64,000 nt of DNA, taken from positions 3,038,001 to 3,102,000 of the forward strand of contig CBDBMT010000003.1 in NCBI GenBank assembly GCA_965207585.1. Direction: 5' to 3'. The notes below the pieces were generated by a model. That model saw only the letters and a program-made list of their open reading frames with translations. It did not search any database and was not told the DNA's origin. The translations under genes were made by a program, and so were the position numbers. Shown here piece by piece: positions 1 to 7,802 of the stretch. The first letter of the stretch is position 1, and every line of letters begins with the position of its first letter. This DNA is from Bin87 sp965207585. Its GTDB lineage: Bacteria > Chloroflexota > Dehalococcoidia > Lucifugimonadales > UBA3495.

Positions 1-945
1 ATCGTGCTGGGGAACAGCCTGGCCCTTTACAACCCGCCCGTGCGCGTCGCCGAAGAGATGGCGATGCTCGACGTCATTTCCAACGGACGCTTGGTCGCCG
101 GATTCCCGGTGGGAACCGCCATGGACACAACGTTCTCCTACGGCCAGGTGCCCATCACGCTGCGTGATCGGCACACCGAGGCGCACGACGTCATCATGCA
201 GGCGTGGACGCAGCACCAGCCGACAATTTTCAACGGCAAGTACAACAAGCTGCGCTACATCAGCATCTGGCCACGCCCGATGCAGGAGCCACATCCGCCG
301 GTGTGGATCCCCGGCTCCGGCAGCCTTGAGACGTGGGACTGGGTATTGGATCGGGACTACGTCTACTGCTACCTGTCCTACTACGGCTACCTGCGAGGCC
401 ACAACATCGTCAAGGGCTATTGGGAGCGCTGCGCCGAGCGGGGCGTAGACGACAACCCTCACCGCCTGGGGTTCCTGCAGCTCGTGTGCGTCTCCGAGAC
501 CGACGAGCAGGCGGAAAAGGACTACGAGCAGCACGTGAAGTATTTCTACGAGAAAATGCTGCGCGTGTATCCGCCCTTCGCCGAATCGCCCGGCTATCGG
601 TCGCTGGAATCCATCCGCAAATCCCTGCGTCCGCAGATGGGCGAAGAGGCGCAGCGCACCGCTCAGGAGAATAGCTGGAAAGACTACATCGATCAGGGCC
701 ACGTCATCGGTGGCAGCCCCGAGACCGTGCGACGCAAGCTGACCGAAGCCTGCGAGTTGCTTCGCATCGGACACCTCATGGTGTTGCTCCAGATTGGAAG
801 CATGCCACCTGAACTCGTTCGCAAGAACACCGACCTGTTCGCCAGCGAAGTGATGCCCCACATGAAGGGTCTCTTCAACGAGTACGACGACCCGTGGTGG
901 CCCGAGCGTCTGAAGTCGACCACCGCCGAAGCCGTCGGCGACTGA
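1..945 (+). CDS. LLM class flavin-dependent oxidoreductase (5' partial)
   Basis: The reading frame is open from the first base of the window, so the N-terminus is missing; 314 residues remain where the family usually has 350-400. The visible part has the luciferase-like TIM-barrel pattern: a NGRLVAGFPVG stretch (the usual S-G-R-x-x-x-G-x-G strand), then PRPMQEPHPPVWIPGSGS, matching the 'P-x-Q-x-P-x-P-P-I-W-x-G' segment, and a C-terminal GHVIGGSPETVRRKL segment typical of the family. Such enzymes use FMNH2 or F420 to oxidise organic substrates in the cytosol; the substrate cannot be read from sequence. It ends 2 bases before the next gene, so the two are probably co-transcribed. Family confidence is high; cofactor choice is uncertain. 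Confidence 0.85.
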   Translation: MVLGNSLALYNPPVRVAEEMAMLDVISNGRLVAGFPVGTAMDTTFSYGQVPITLRDRHTEAHDVIMQAWTQHQPTIFNGKYNKLRYISIWPRPMQEPHPPVWIPGSGSLETWDWVLDRDYVYCYLSYYGYLRGHNIVKGYWERCAERGVDDNPHRLGFLQLVCVSETDEQAEKDYEQHVKYFYEKMLRVYPPFAESPGYRSLESIRKSLRPQMGEEAQRTAQENSWKDYIDQGHVIGGSPETVRRKLTEACELLRIGHLMVLLQIGSMPPELVRKNTDLFASEVMPHMKGLFNEYDDPWWPERLKSTTAEAVGD

Positions 946-947
946 CA

Positions 948-1472
948 ATGCCAACGCCACTGACCTTCTCTGACAGCGACGTCGCTGATGCCGTGGCCCG
1001 GGGCCTGGCGGCCGCCAGGGACCCGGCTCAGCCGGCGGTGGATTCGGGAAGGTCCCCTGGGAAATACGCGCAACTCAGCGACGATTTCCGGGCCAGCGCC
1101 TGGCGGCACCTCAACGATGACGGGGATTTGCCCCAGGCTTCCAGCAAGGCTTGGGGCATGGTTGCTGAGACCATCAAGGCTGTCAGCGCCCGGCACGGCG
1201 GGATTATCCATGCCCACCGTTCCATCTGGCTTGTACTCCGTGAATTGTCAAATCTGGCCGGTGAATCAGGCAAAACTGATACGGCAAACTGGCTGAGAAA
1301 TTCATTTGGTGTCGCCCGTACACTGCATAGCAATTTCTATGAAGATGAAGCGGATGCTGGAGATGTGATTGCTGGTCTCCAACTGTGCGAAGAGCTATCC
1401 GACCGTCTTTATGAACTGTTCTGGCCTGATCGTCCCAGCGGCGAAACCGGGCTCGATGACGAGGGACAATGA
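948..1472 (+). CDS. HEPN / PaREP1-like domain protein
   Basis: This encodes a 174-residue all-helical protein. ATG 948 is chosen because it lies directly after the preceding stop; an upstream in-frame start would overlap that gene by about 50 bases. Diagnostic segments are QASSKAWGMVAETIKAV, resembling the PaREP1 'A-S-E-K-x-W-G-A-x-x-E-A-V-K' helix, and ARTLHSNFYED, a near-exact PaREP1 signature. PaREP1 proteins belong to the HEPN fold, which includes RNases and nucleotide-binding partners. No obvious R-x4-6-H catalytic motif is seen, so a nuclease role is not claimed. Its stop codon overlaps the start of the selenoprotein gene, which suggests translational coupling. The function is unknown. 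Confidence 0.65.
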   Translation: MPTPLTFSDSDVADAVARGLAAARDPAQPAVDSGRSPGKYAQLSDDFRASAWRHLNDDGDLPQASSKAWGMVAETIKAVSARHGGIIHAHRSIWLVLRELSNLAGESGKTDTANWLRNSFGVARTLHSNFYEDEADAGDVIAGLQLCEELSDRLYELFWPDRPSGETGLDDEGQ

Positions 1473-1963
1473 TGAGTGACAAACTGCAACAGGGAGACCG
1501 TCTGCCCGAATTGGACCTAAATCTCATTGACGGCGGCACGCTGACCCTGCCGAAAGATATGTCGTCGCGTTACCTTGCCGTGTTGTTCTATCGCGGTGTG
1601 TGGTGACCCTATTGCTCGCGGCAGTTGGCCGCGTGGCAATCAGAGCAGGATGCTCTTGCCGAGATGGGACTGTCGATAATCGGCGCCAGCGTGGAACCCA
1701 GGGAAGTTGTGGAGGAAATGGCTGCCAAGTCCGGCGTCACCTTCCCCATGGCCTACGGCGTCACCCGGGAGCAGGCCGACATGCTCGGTTCCTGGTGGTC
1801 CGACGACCGCGGCGGCTACATCCAGCCCACCGAACTCCTGCTTGGGCGCGGGGGCACCGTACTGGGTTCCATGTACGCCAGCGGCCCGGTGGGTCGCGTC
1901 AGCCCGGACGAAGCGGTGCACTTCATTGAAGGGCGGGAACGGGCTCGATTGCGCAGCCAATAG
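1469..1963 (+). CDS. Peroxiredoxin-like selenoprotein (in-frame UGA = Sec)
   Basis: Read through one TGA at 1604-1606, the frame runs from ATG 1469 (or ATG 1472) to TAG 1963, about 164 residues. Upstream residues LAVLFYRGVW and downstream PYCSRQLAAWQ match the thioredoxin-fold AhpC/TSA peroxiredoxin-like motif F-Y-R-G-x-W-C-P-Y-C, with UGA exactly at the first active-site Cys (residue 46). The second Cys is kept, giving a U-x-x-C redox motif. Homology continues across the UGA into a normal peroxiredoxin C-terminal half, and a SECIS-like hairpin follows. The expected role is thiol-dependent peroxide or disulfide chemistry. It overlaps the HEPN gene's stop codon. An ordinary annotation would split it or start it at TTG 1625. 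The alternative is a nonsense mutation. Confidence 0.8.
1604..1639 (+). promoter_or_regulatory. Candidate bacterial SECIS element
   Basis: Directly after the UGA, bases 1612-1615 (TTGC) pair with 1636-1639 (GCAA). After a small asymmetric bulge (T1616 against 1634-1635), CGCGGC at 1617-1622 pairs perfectly with GCCGCG at 1628-1633. The 5-base loop AGTTG (1623-1627) starts 17 bases after the UGA and has G at its second position. Upper stem length, loop distance and the early loop G agree with the published bacterial SECIS model. This would recruit SelB to recode the UGA as selenocysteine. Confidence 0.7.
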
Positions 1964-1990
1964 GATGCGCGATGACGGGCCGCCAACCCG

Positions 1991-4789
1991 TCACTCGGTG
2001 GCTTCTACCCGCACCGCGCATACCTTGTACTCTGGGATCCGCGAGTCCGGATCGTACACGGCGTTGGTCAGGAAGTTTGCGGCGGATTCGTTCAGCTTCA
2101 CGAAGGGAATGAAAATCTCGCCAACGCGCATCCGGTAGGTGAAACGCGCCACCCCGGTCAGTTCGCCGCGGCGTGAGCGTACCCGAACGGGCTCGCCATC
2201 GCGCAAGCCCAACCGCTCCCCGTCGGCAGGATTGATGGACACTTCCAGGTCCGCCATCCGAGCCAGGAGGTTGCCGACCCGCCGTGTGATGGTGCCGCCG
2301 TGCCAGTGGTACAAGACCCTGCCAGTGTTCAGTAGCAGGGGGAACCGCTCCGAGGGCGTTTCCTCAGCCATCGGCCCTTGGTCATAGCCGATGAACCGGG
2401 CCCGGTCGCCCCGGGGGAAACTCTCGCCATAGAGAAAGCTGGTGCCGGGATGGTCCGGCGTTGGGCACGGCCACTGGAGGCCGCCCTCGGTGTCGAGCCG
2501 CTCGTAAGATATGCCCGCCAGAATCGGCGTCAAACCAGCCATCTCTTCGAAAATCTCCCCGGGATGCTGAAAAGCGAACTGCCCTGCCCAGGACAAATCC
2601 AGTTGGTCGCACATCCGTCGAGCCAGATCGCACACGATATCCCAGTCCGGCCGGCTGTTGCCCACCGGAGCCACGGCCTGCCGCACCCGCTGGACGCGGC
2701 GTTCGCTATTGGTAAAAGTGCCCTCCTTCTCGGCGAAGCTGGTGGCGGGTAGCACTACGTCGGCCAGCAAAGCAGTTTCGTGCATGAAGATGTCCTGCAC
2801 CACCAGGAAGTCCAACTTGCGGAATAACTCGTCTGCTCGGTTGAGGTCCGGCTCGCTGAGCAGTGGGTTTTCTCCGGTGATGTACATCGCTTGCACGCCG
2901 CCCGGTTCACTGATGGTGTCCACCATGTCGGTCACCATCATCCCGGCGACCCCGGGGAGCGAGCCGTTAGCTTTCCAGGCGGCGTCAAACTTGGCAACAG
3001 CGTCCGAGCGCAAACCTTGATAGCCCGGCAGGGAGTTGGGCAAGCACCCGGCGTCGCCGCAGCCCTGCACGTTATTCTGGCCGCGCAGGGGAGAGACTCC
3101 GCACCCGGGCCGTCCTAACTGCCCCGTTACCAGCGCCAGGTTGAGCAAGCTGTGGACGTTGGGAGTGCCGTTGGTGTGCTGAGTGATGCCCATGCCCCAG
3201 ATCAGACAGGAACCGCCGTATCCCGGCGCGGAGGCGCTGCCCTTCAGCGCCGGTGGTCGGGCGAAGAGGCGGGCGGCGGCACGGATGTCATCAGCGGGAA
3301 CGCCAGTGATGGCGGCCGCACGTTCCGGCGAGTAGCGATCAATAATGGCGAGCCAGTCGTTGTAACCCTCCGTGCGGTTGGTCACAAAGTCCGCATCGGA
3401 CAGGCCCTCCGCAACGATGACTTGGGCCATGGCGTTCAGCAGGGCCACATCGGTGCCCGGATAAGGACGCAGCCACAGGTCGGCGTAGTCGCACATATCA
3501 ATGCGACGGGGGTTGATGACGATTAGCCCGGCCCCGCGTTCCACTACGGCGCGACGCATCCGCGCGGCCGCAACCGGGTGGTTGCTTGTCGGATCGCAGC
3601 CGGTGACCAGCAGGCACCCCGCCGCCTCGTAGTCGGTGTACGAATTGCTGGTGGCGCCGCTGCCCAGCGAGGTCAGCATGGCCTCCACCGACGGCGCATG
3701 ACACAGGCGCGTGCAGTGGTCGATGTTGTTGCTCCCCATGACCAGACGGGTGAACTTCTGCTGCACGTAGCCGTCCTCGTTGGTGGCTTTCGCGGAACAC
3801 AGCGTGCCGAAGGACTCGCCGCGGTATTCGGCGAGGCGCGATGCCACCAAGTCCAATGCCTCATCCCAGGTCGCCTCCCGGAAATCGCCGGTGAAACGGT
3901 CACCCTCGCGTATCAGCGGCCTCTTGATCCGGTCCCCATGCTGCACGAAGGTGTAGCCGAAGCGCCCCTTCACGCACAGCATCCCAACGCTGGACAGGTT
4001 GTCGGGATCGTCATGTGAAGCAACGATCATGCCTGTTTCCGGTCCTTCCGCGTTGTCGTTGACCTCCAGTTTGATCCCGCAGCCAACGCCGCAATAGGGA
4101 CACGTGGTCTTGACCTCGTGGGTAGGCGACGTAGAGACCAGTGGCGTTTTCACGCTGATGGCGCCGGTAGGGCATACGCTGAGGCATTGGCCGCACGTGG
4201 TGCAGATGCTTTCGCCCAACGGTTTGTCACCGGCGGTGGCGATACGCGCCGATCCGCCGGCGCCCAGCACGTCTATTGCGCCGATGAACTGGTGGCTGGA
4301 CTGGCAGGCGTTGACGCAACGGGCGCACAGGATACATGCGTCCATTGCCAAGTTGAACACCGGGTTGGATTCATCCGCAGGCTGGCGTGGCCGCGATTCC
4401 CAGCGAGTTGAGGTGATGCCGTGCAGCCTGGCTGCGTCCGAAAGCAGGCCGTAGCCTTCAGTCGGCCCGCCGGACCCGTTGCCATTGCTAACCATGCTGA
4501 GGGTCAGTTCGATGACACCGGAGCGGATTCGCCTGACGTCAGCGGTGTCCGTGCGGATCACCATCCCGTCGCTGGTTGGCGTCGAGCAAGAGGCAGGGAA
4601 CCCTCGGACGCCGTCGATCTGCACCAGGCAGGTTCGACAGGCGCCGATGGCCGGCATGTCGGCGTCTTTGCACAGTTGGGAGAGGGGCCGGCCAGCGGCG
4701 TTGACAGCATCAAGCGCGCTGGCTCCTTCCGGCAAGCTGACAGGAATCCCGTCAACTTTCACGCTGATGGTTGGACTGGCGACGACCAT
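1991..4789 (-). CDS. fdhA: Formate dehydrogenase catalytic subunit, NuoG-like N-terminus
   Basis: This 932-residue molybdopterin oxidoreductase probably oxidises formate to CO2. In order it has a 2Fe-2S ferredoxin domain (Cys40, 51, 54, 68), two 4Fe-4S clusters (Cys152/155/158/162 and Cys196/199/202/206), the molybdopterin-domain 4Fe-4S site (CPYCGVGC from 230, plus Cys272), the bis-MGD catalytic domain and a C-terminal dinucleotide-binding domain. The catalytic position is Cys363 in RLCHAPS, where selenoenzymes have Sec. Start ATG 4789 follows a GGGAGGGAG ribosome site. No FdsB, FdsG or cytochrome partner lies next to it, so the electron acceptor is unknown. The nearby mocA/xdhC pair fits molybdenum cofactor supply. 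Substrate assignment rests on the HCxRxCHxPS context. Confidence 0.88.
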   Translation of the reverse strand: MVVASPTISVKVDGIPVSLPEGASALDAVNAAGRPLSQLCKDADMPAIGACRTCLVQIDGVRGFPASCSTPTSDGMVIRTDTADVRRIRSGVIELTLSMVSNGNGSGGPTEGYGLLSDAARLHGITSTRWESRPRQPADESNPVFNLAMDACILCARCVNACQSSHQFIGAIDVLGAGGSARIATAGDKPLGESICTTCGQCLSVCPTGAISVKTPLVSTSPTHEVKTTCPYCGVGCGIKLEVNDNAEGPETGMIVASHDDPDNLSSVGMLCVKGRFGYTFVQHGDRIKRPLIREGDRFTGDFREATWDEALDLVASRLAEYRGESFGTLCSAKATNEDGYVQQKFTRLVMGSNNIDHCTRLCHAPSVEAMLTSLGSGATSNSYTDYEAAGCLLVTGCDPTSNHPVAAARMRRAVVERGAGLIVINPRRIDMCDYADLWLRPYPGTDVALLNAMAQVIVAEGLSDADFVTNRTEGYNDWLAIIDRYSPERAAAITGVPADDIRAAARLFARPPALKGSASAPGYGGSCLIWGMGITQHTNGTPNVHSLLNLALVTGQLGRPGCGVSPLRGQNNVQGCGDAGCLPNSLPGYQGLRSDAVAKFDAAWKANGSLPGVAGMMVTDMVDTISEPGGVQAMYITGENPLLSEPDLNRADELFRKLDFLVVQDIFMHETALLADVVLPATSFAEKEGTFTNSERRVQRVRQAVAPVGNSRPDWDIVCDLARRMCDQLDLSWAGQFAFQHPGEIFEEMAGLTPILAGISYERLDTEGGLQWPCPTPDHPGTSFLYGESFPRGDRARFIGYDQGPMAEETPSERFPLLLNTGRVLYHWHGGTITRRVGNLLARMADLEVSINPADGERLGLRDGEPVRVRSRRGELTGVARFTYRMRVGEIFIPFVKLNESAANFLTNAVYDPDSRIPEYKVCAVRVEATE

Positions 4790-4855
4790 CGCTACTCCCT
4801 CCCGCCTTGCCTGCGTTCGACAAATGGTTGCCTGCGAGCAGTGTCTCTAACCCGA

Positions 4856-6067
4856 TCAGCCTTCGAAGTAACCCTCCTCCTGGAAGAGTTCGGCCAACCG
4901 TCCCACTCCCTCGCGAATCTCCTCTGGCGAGTTGTGACTGTAGGTGAGGCGCAGATGGTTGTTACGTCCACGATCCGACCGGAACATCCCGCCCGGATTG
5001 TACTTGACGTCTCGGGCGGTGGCCTTGGCCAGCGTCGACCACGTGTCGGCGTTTTCGGGCAGCTTGACGAACAGCATCATGCCGCCGTGGGGATGGGTCC
5101 ACTCGCAGAAGGACGGGAAGTTGCTCTCCAGAGCGCCGATCATCGCGTCGCGTCTTGCCAGTAGAGCCTGTCGCACCGCTTCAATATGGTCCGCCTCATG
5201 TACCCGCATGTATTCGTAGACCATGGTGGTGGCGAGGTGGCTCACGCTGCGGCGAGGAAGGTTCTCGGAGTTGACCCGCTGTAGCGCGTCCTGAACACCG
5301 GAAGGGAGCACACCGAAACCCACGCGCAGACCGCACCCCAGCAGCTTGGTGAACGACGACACGTAGAACACGTCGCCCTGGTTGCTCATGCCCGAAATGG
5401 CCTGAGGCAAGGGGTCTCCGTCGATGCGGAAATCGGCGTAGGACTCGTTCTCCATCACCGGGACGCCGTACTTCTGGGCAACCTCCAGTATCGCCCGCCG
5501 TCGTCCCTCCGACACAGTGAACCCCTGGGGGTTCTGGTATACCGGGATCGTCCACACAAACTTTGCCTGCCGCCCGGAACTATCCAGCGATGCCAGCGCA
5601 TCTTCCAGGGCGTCGGGCAGCATTCCATCGTCGTCGCATGGAACGTGGATCGGTTCCGCGCCGCGCTCCAGCATCATCCGGAGGCTGCCCATGTAGGTGA
5701 ATTCTTCCACCAGGACGGCGTCACCCGGGTTGATGAACGACTCCAGGACAATAGCAATCGCGCCGCCCGCCCCGTCCGAGATGAACACATCGTTCGGGGA
5801 AACTTCATAGCCGCGGTTGGCCGCCAGGCGCTCGGCGATCATTTCCCTGAGTCCCACGTGACCGCCCGGCGGTGGATATCCCGCCAGCGACGCGCCACCG
5901 CCGGTTTCCAATCCGGTCCGTATGGCAGCCAGGTATTCGTCAGCATCGACCACCTCCGGCACTGCGTTGGTGATCGAAAAAATATACTTGACGGAGTCAC
6001 CCGCCCCGGGCGGCGATGCTACGGACCTCGGCAAGTTGCTGGAGAAAAGGGATGCGTAATCGACCAT
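4856..6067 (-). CDS. PLP-dependent aminotransferase, class I/II (fold type I)
   Basis: This encodes a cytosolic fold-type I aminotransferase of about 403 residues. It has GYPPPGGHVGLREMIAERL (the Y-P-x-x-G-x-x-x-L-R motif), DVFISDGAGGAI (PLP phosphate region), WTIPVYQNPQGFTVS (the P-x-x-Q-N-P-x-G motif of 2-aminoadipate/MocR-like enzymes), and SSFTKLLGCGLRVGF, holding the Schiff-base Lys. ATG 6067 is preferred over ATG 6082 because GGGGAGG sits 6 bases before it. It resembles LysN-type and MocR-related aminotransferases but has no DNA-binding domain. A paralogue of the same subfamily is at 58495-59682. The amino-acid substrate is unknown. Confidence 0.88.
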   Translation of the reverse strand: MVDYASLFSSNLPRSVASPPGAGDSVKYIFSITNAVPEVVDADEYLAAIRTGLETGGGASLAGYPPPGGHVGLREMIAERLAANRGYEVSPNDVFISDGAGGAIAIVLESFINPGDAVLVEEFTYMGSLRMMLERGAEPIHVPCDDDGMLPDALEDALASLDSSGRQAKFVWTIPVYQNPQGFTVSEGRRRAILEVAQKYGVPVMENESYADFRIDGDPLPQAISGMSNQGDVFYVSSFTKLLGCGLRVGFGVLPSGVQDALQRVNSENLPRRSVSHLATTMVYEYMRVHEADHIEAVRQALLARRDAMIGALESNFPSFCEWTHPHGGMMLFVKLPENADTWSTLAKATARDVKYNPGGMFRSDRGRNNHLRLTYSHNSPEEIREGVGRLAELFQEEGYFEG

Positions 6068-6161
6068 AGGTGGCCTCCCCATGCGGCGGTGGCACGTATG
6101 GTATCAGATACGCGCCATCATATAGCCCGATTTCGGAGTGCCAAACCAGACAAACGCGACC

Positions 6162-7361
6162 TCAAACGGCAGCTTTGCGGCGCTGGGCGACTCCTTCCCT
6201 CACCAGGGGGATCAGCTCCCTTCCGTAATCGGCGGCATCCGCCAGCGGGTCGAACCCGCGAATGATAAACGCGCTGCATCCGAGGTCGTAGTACGCCAGC
6301 AGGGAGTCCGCCACCTGCCGCGGAGTGCCCACGAGGCAGGTGGTGCTCCCCGAGGCTCCGCTGGCCGCCGCTATGGGCATCCAAAGCCGTTCGTCGTGCA
6401 GGTTCCCCTCCGCGGCGAAACGCAGCAGCCGCCAGGCGCCCTCGGATTGTGGCCGGGTGGGGACGCCGGGCGTGATCCGTCCCGCGGTCGCCCGCTGGAC
6501 TCGGGCGAGGATCTCCTCTGCCCTTTTCCACGCCTTTTCCTCGGTGTCGGCGAGGATGGGCCGCGCCGACAGGCTGAACCGCATGCCCGCTGGATTGCGC
6601 CCGGCCGCACTTACCCGCTGGCGCACGTCGGCGATCCGTTCGGCGATGGACGCCCGCGGCTCGCCCCACAGGGCGAAAAGGTCGGCACGGCGGCTGGCGG
6701 TATCCAGCGCGGCCTCCGAGGCTCCGCCGAAGAACAGCGGCACATGGGGGTATTGCCGGCAACGTGCCTGGCTGTACGCCCCTTGCAGGTGATAGAACTC
6801 CCCATCGTGATCGAAAGGCTCCGTCTCCGTCCAGATGCGACGCATTACGTCCAGATATTCGTCCGTGCGTCGATACCGTAAATCGTGATCAAGCCAGTCG
6901 CCATCCTGACGCTGCTCGATGTCGTTGCCCCCGGTGATGATGTGCAGCGCGATGCGCCCGTTGGTTAGCTGGTCCAGCGTGGCCGCCTTGCGCGCGGCCA
7001 GCGTGGGCGCGACGAACCCGGGCCGGTGGGCGATCAGGTACCCCAGGCGCTCGGTGTGCGCTGCGGCGTAACCCGCCACCTCGAATCCGTCCGGGGTTGA
7101 CGAGGAATAGCCGGTCAGCACCATGTCGAAACCGGCCCCCTCGTGGGTGCGGGCAAAGTCCAGGATGTAATCGGGGTCCACGCCGGAGGGGACCTCCGCG
7201 CCGGGATTGATCCCGCCGCCGAACAGACTGAGCGTGGCCCCTTGGTTGGCGGACGATTCGCGAACAACGCCGATCATCCCGATTATGGTTACGCCGTCGT
7301 CGCCGTAAACGCTTGGAACGGCGGGTTCCGGAAGGTTTCCGTTGCCGCGGGTTTCGTTCAT
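6162..7361 (-). CDS. LLM class flavin-dependent monooxygenase, SsuD-like
   Basis: This TIM-barrel monooxygenase of about 399 residues most resembles alkanesulfonate or related organosulfur FMNH2-dependent monooxygenases (SsuD/SfnG group). Seen are RLGYLIAHRPGFVAPTLAARKAATLDQLTNGRIALHIITGG (given here only as the position of the classic 'x-A-x-x-A-A-T-L-D-x-x-S-x-G-R-x-x-x-x-x-x-x-G' block), then a DGEFYHL insert, PLFFGGAS and a C-terminal LVGTPRQVADSL segment. Three close ATGs (7379, 7370, 7361) compete; 7361 has GGGAG upstream, but the choice is uncertain. No SsuE reductase or sulfonate transporter is adjacent, so the substrate is only a guess. Confidence 0.8.
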   Translation of the reverse strand: MNETRGNGNLPEPAVPSVYGDDGVTIIGMIGVVRESSANQGATLSLFGGGINPGAEVPSGVDPDYILDFARTHEGAGFDMVLTGYSSSTPDGFEVAGYAAAHTERLGYLIAHRPGFVAPTLAARKAATLDQLTNGRIALHIITGGNDIEQRQDGDWLDHDLRYRRTDEYLDVMRRIWTETEPFDHDGEFYHLQGAYSQARCRQYPHVPLFFGGASEAALDTASRRADLFALWGEPRASIAERIADVRQRVSAAGRNPAGMRFSLSARPILADTEEKAWKRAEEILARVQRATAGRITPGVPTRPQSEGAWRLLRFAAEGNLHDERLWMPIAAASGASGSTTCLVGTPRQVADSLLAYYDLGCSAFIIRGFDPLADAADYGRELIPLVREGVAQRRKAAV

Positions 7362-7465
7362 GCTTGCCATTTCTCCCATAACACGACCATATCAGCGTAG
7401 TTTAGACTATTTACCTTCGGTTGCGTTTACGCCGGAAAATCGGATATCAAATATTGCGTTTGGGG

Positions 7466-7494
7466 TTGACAACCATCTACTTACGATATAGTAT
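7466..7494 (+). promoter_or_regulatory. Sigma-70-type promoter for a non-coding transcript
   Basis: A perfect -35 box TTGACA at 7466-7471 is followed after 17 bases by TAGTAT at 7489-7494 (or TATAGT at 7487 with 15 bases). The surrounding 60 bases are notably AT-rich against the high-GC background. It points away from the minus-strand monooxygenase gene, into the structured region that follows. Confidence 0.6.
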
Positions 7495-7577
7495 GTATTC
7501 AAGGTGCTGGGGGTACAGGGAACTCCCACCCGCCGAAAACCCGATGGCCAGACCATCGTCAACGCAGGAGGTTAGAA

Positions 7578-7655
7578 GTGGTCACGCTGATCGAGCTGAA
7601 CCATAGCTGGCATTTCCCCTGTAAACGCCCTGTCGGCGGAACCGCGGTGGCATGA
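7578..7655 (+). CDS. Possible 25-residue peptide inside the RNA candidate
   Basis: A perfect ribosome site AGGAGG (7566-7571) lies 6 bases before GTG 7578, opening a frame of 25 codons to TGA 7653. The peptide begins VTLIELNHSWHF and contains one Cys and one Trp. The frame spans CCCTGTC (7628-7634), one arm of the alternative pairing, so ribosome movement could affect RNA folding as in a leader-peptide attenuator. No downstream structural gene exists on this strand. It may be a small regulatory peptide or chance. Confidence 0.3.
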   Translation: MVTLIELNHSWHFPCKRPVGGTAVA

Positions 7656-7734
7656 CGATGCTGGGTGGCCGCTGACAGGGTAAAAACCCGTCAGGCCGTA
7701 GCATCCTTGGCGACGGCACGAACGGAAACCAGCA

Positions 7735-7774
7735 ACCGGGGCCTCGACTGTTTATCGGGCCCCGGTTTCATTTT
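7735..7774 (+). terminator. Rho-independent terminator of the RNA candidate
   Basis: ACCGGGGCC at 7735-7743 pairs perfectly with GGCCCCGGT at 7758-7766, followed by TTTCATTTT. It is flanked by an outer ACGGCA/TGCCGT pairing. It lies just beyond the minus-strand mocA stop and could also end that transcript. Confidence 0.65.
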
Positions 7775-7802
7775 GCCGTGCCGGGAGCGTCGACTGTCCT
7801 TG

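Larger units (their letters stand above)
7500..7774 (+). ncRNA. Structured RNA candidate of unknown class
   Basis: This 420-base gap between two minus-strand genes has no long reading frame but has a strong promoter, several hairpins and a terminator. Hairpins: 7508-7514 with 7522-7528; 7542-7547 with 7553-7558; and a long one closed by GATGCT 7657-7662 / AGCATC 7700-7705, with inner arms GGCC, TGAC and GGG. CCCTGTC at 7628-7634 is exactly complementary to GACAGGG at 7674-7680, which would compete with that hairpin. I tested it by eye against SRP RNA, RNase P, tmRNA, T-box, FMN, cobalamin and Moco patterns and could not match it. No plus-strand gene follows, so it may be a stand-alone sRNA. 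Confidence 0.42.

Noticed and set aside
1604..1606. UGA as a simple nonsense mutation
   Set aside because: Considered, but the exact active-site position, intact downstream frame and SECIS-like hairpin make recoding the better explanation.
7635..7647. T-box-like GGCGGAACCGCGG in the RNA candidate
   Set aside because: The bulge needed to pair with tRNA NCCA should read TGGN but reads CGGA, no specifier stem was found and no amino-acid gene follows.
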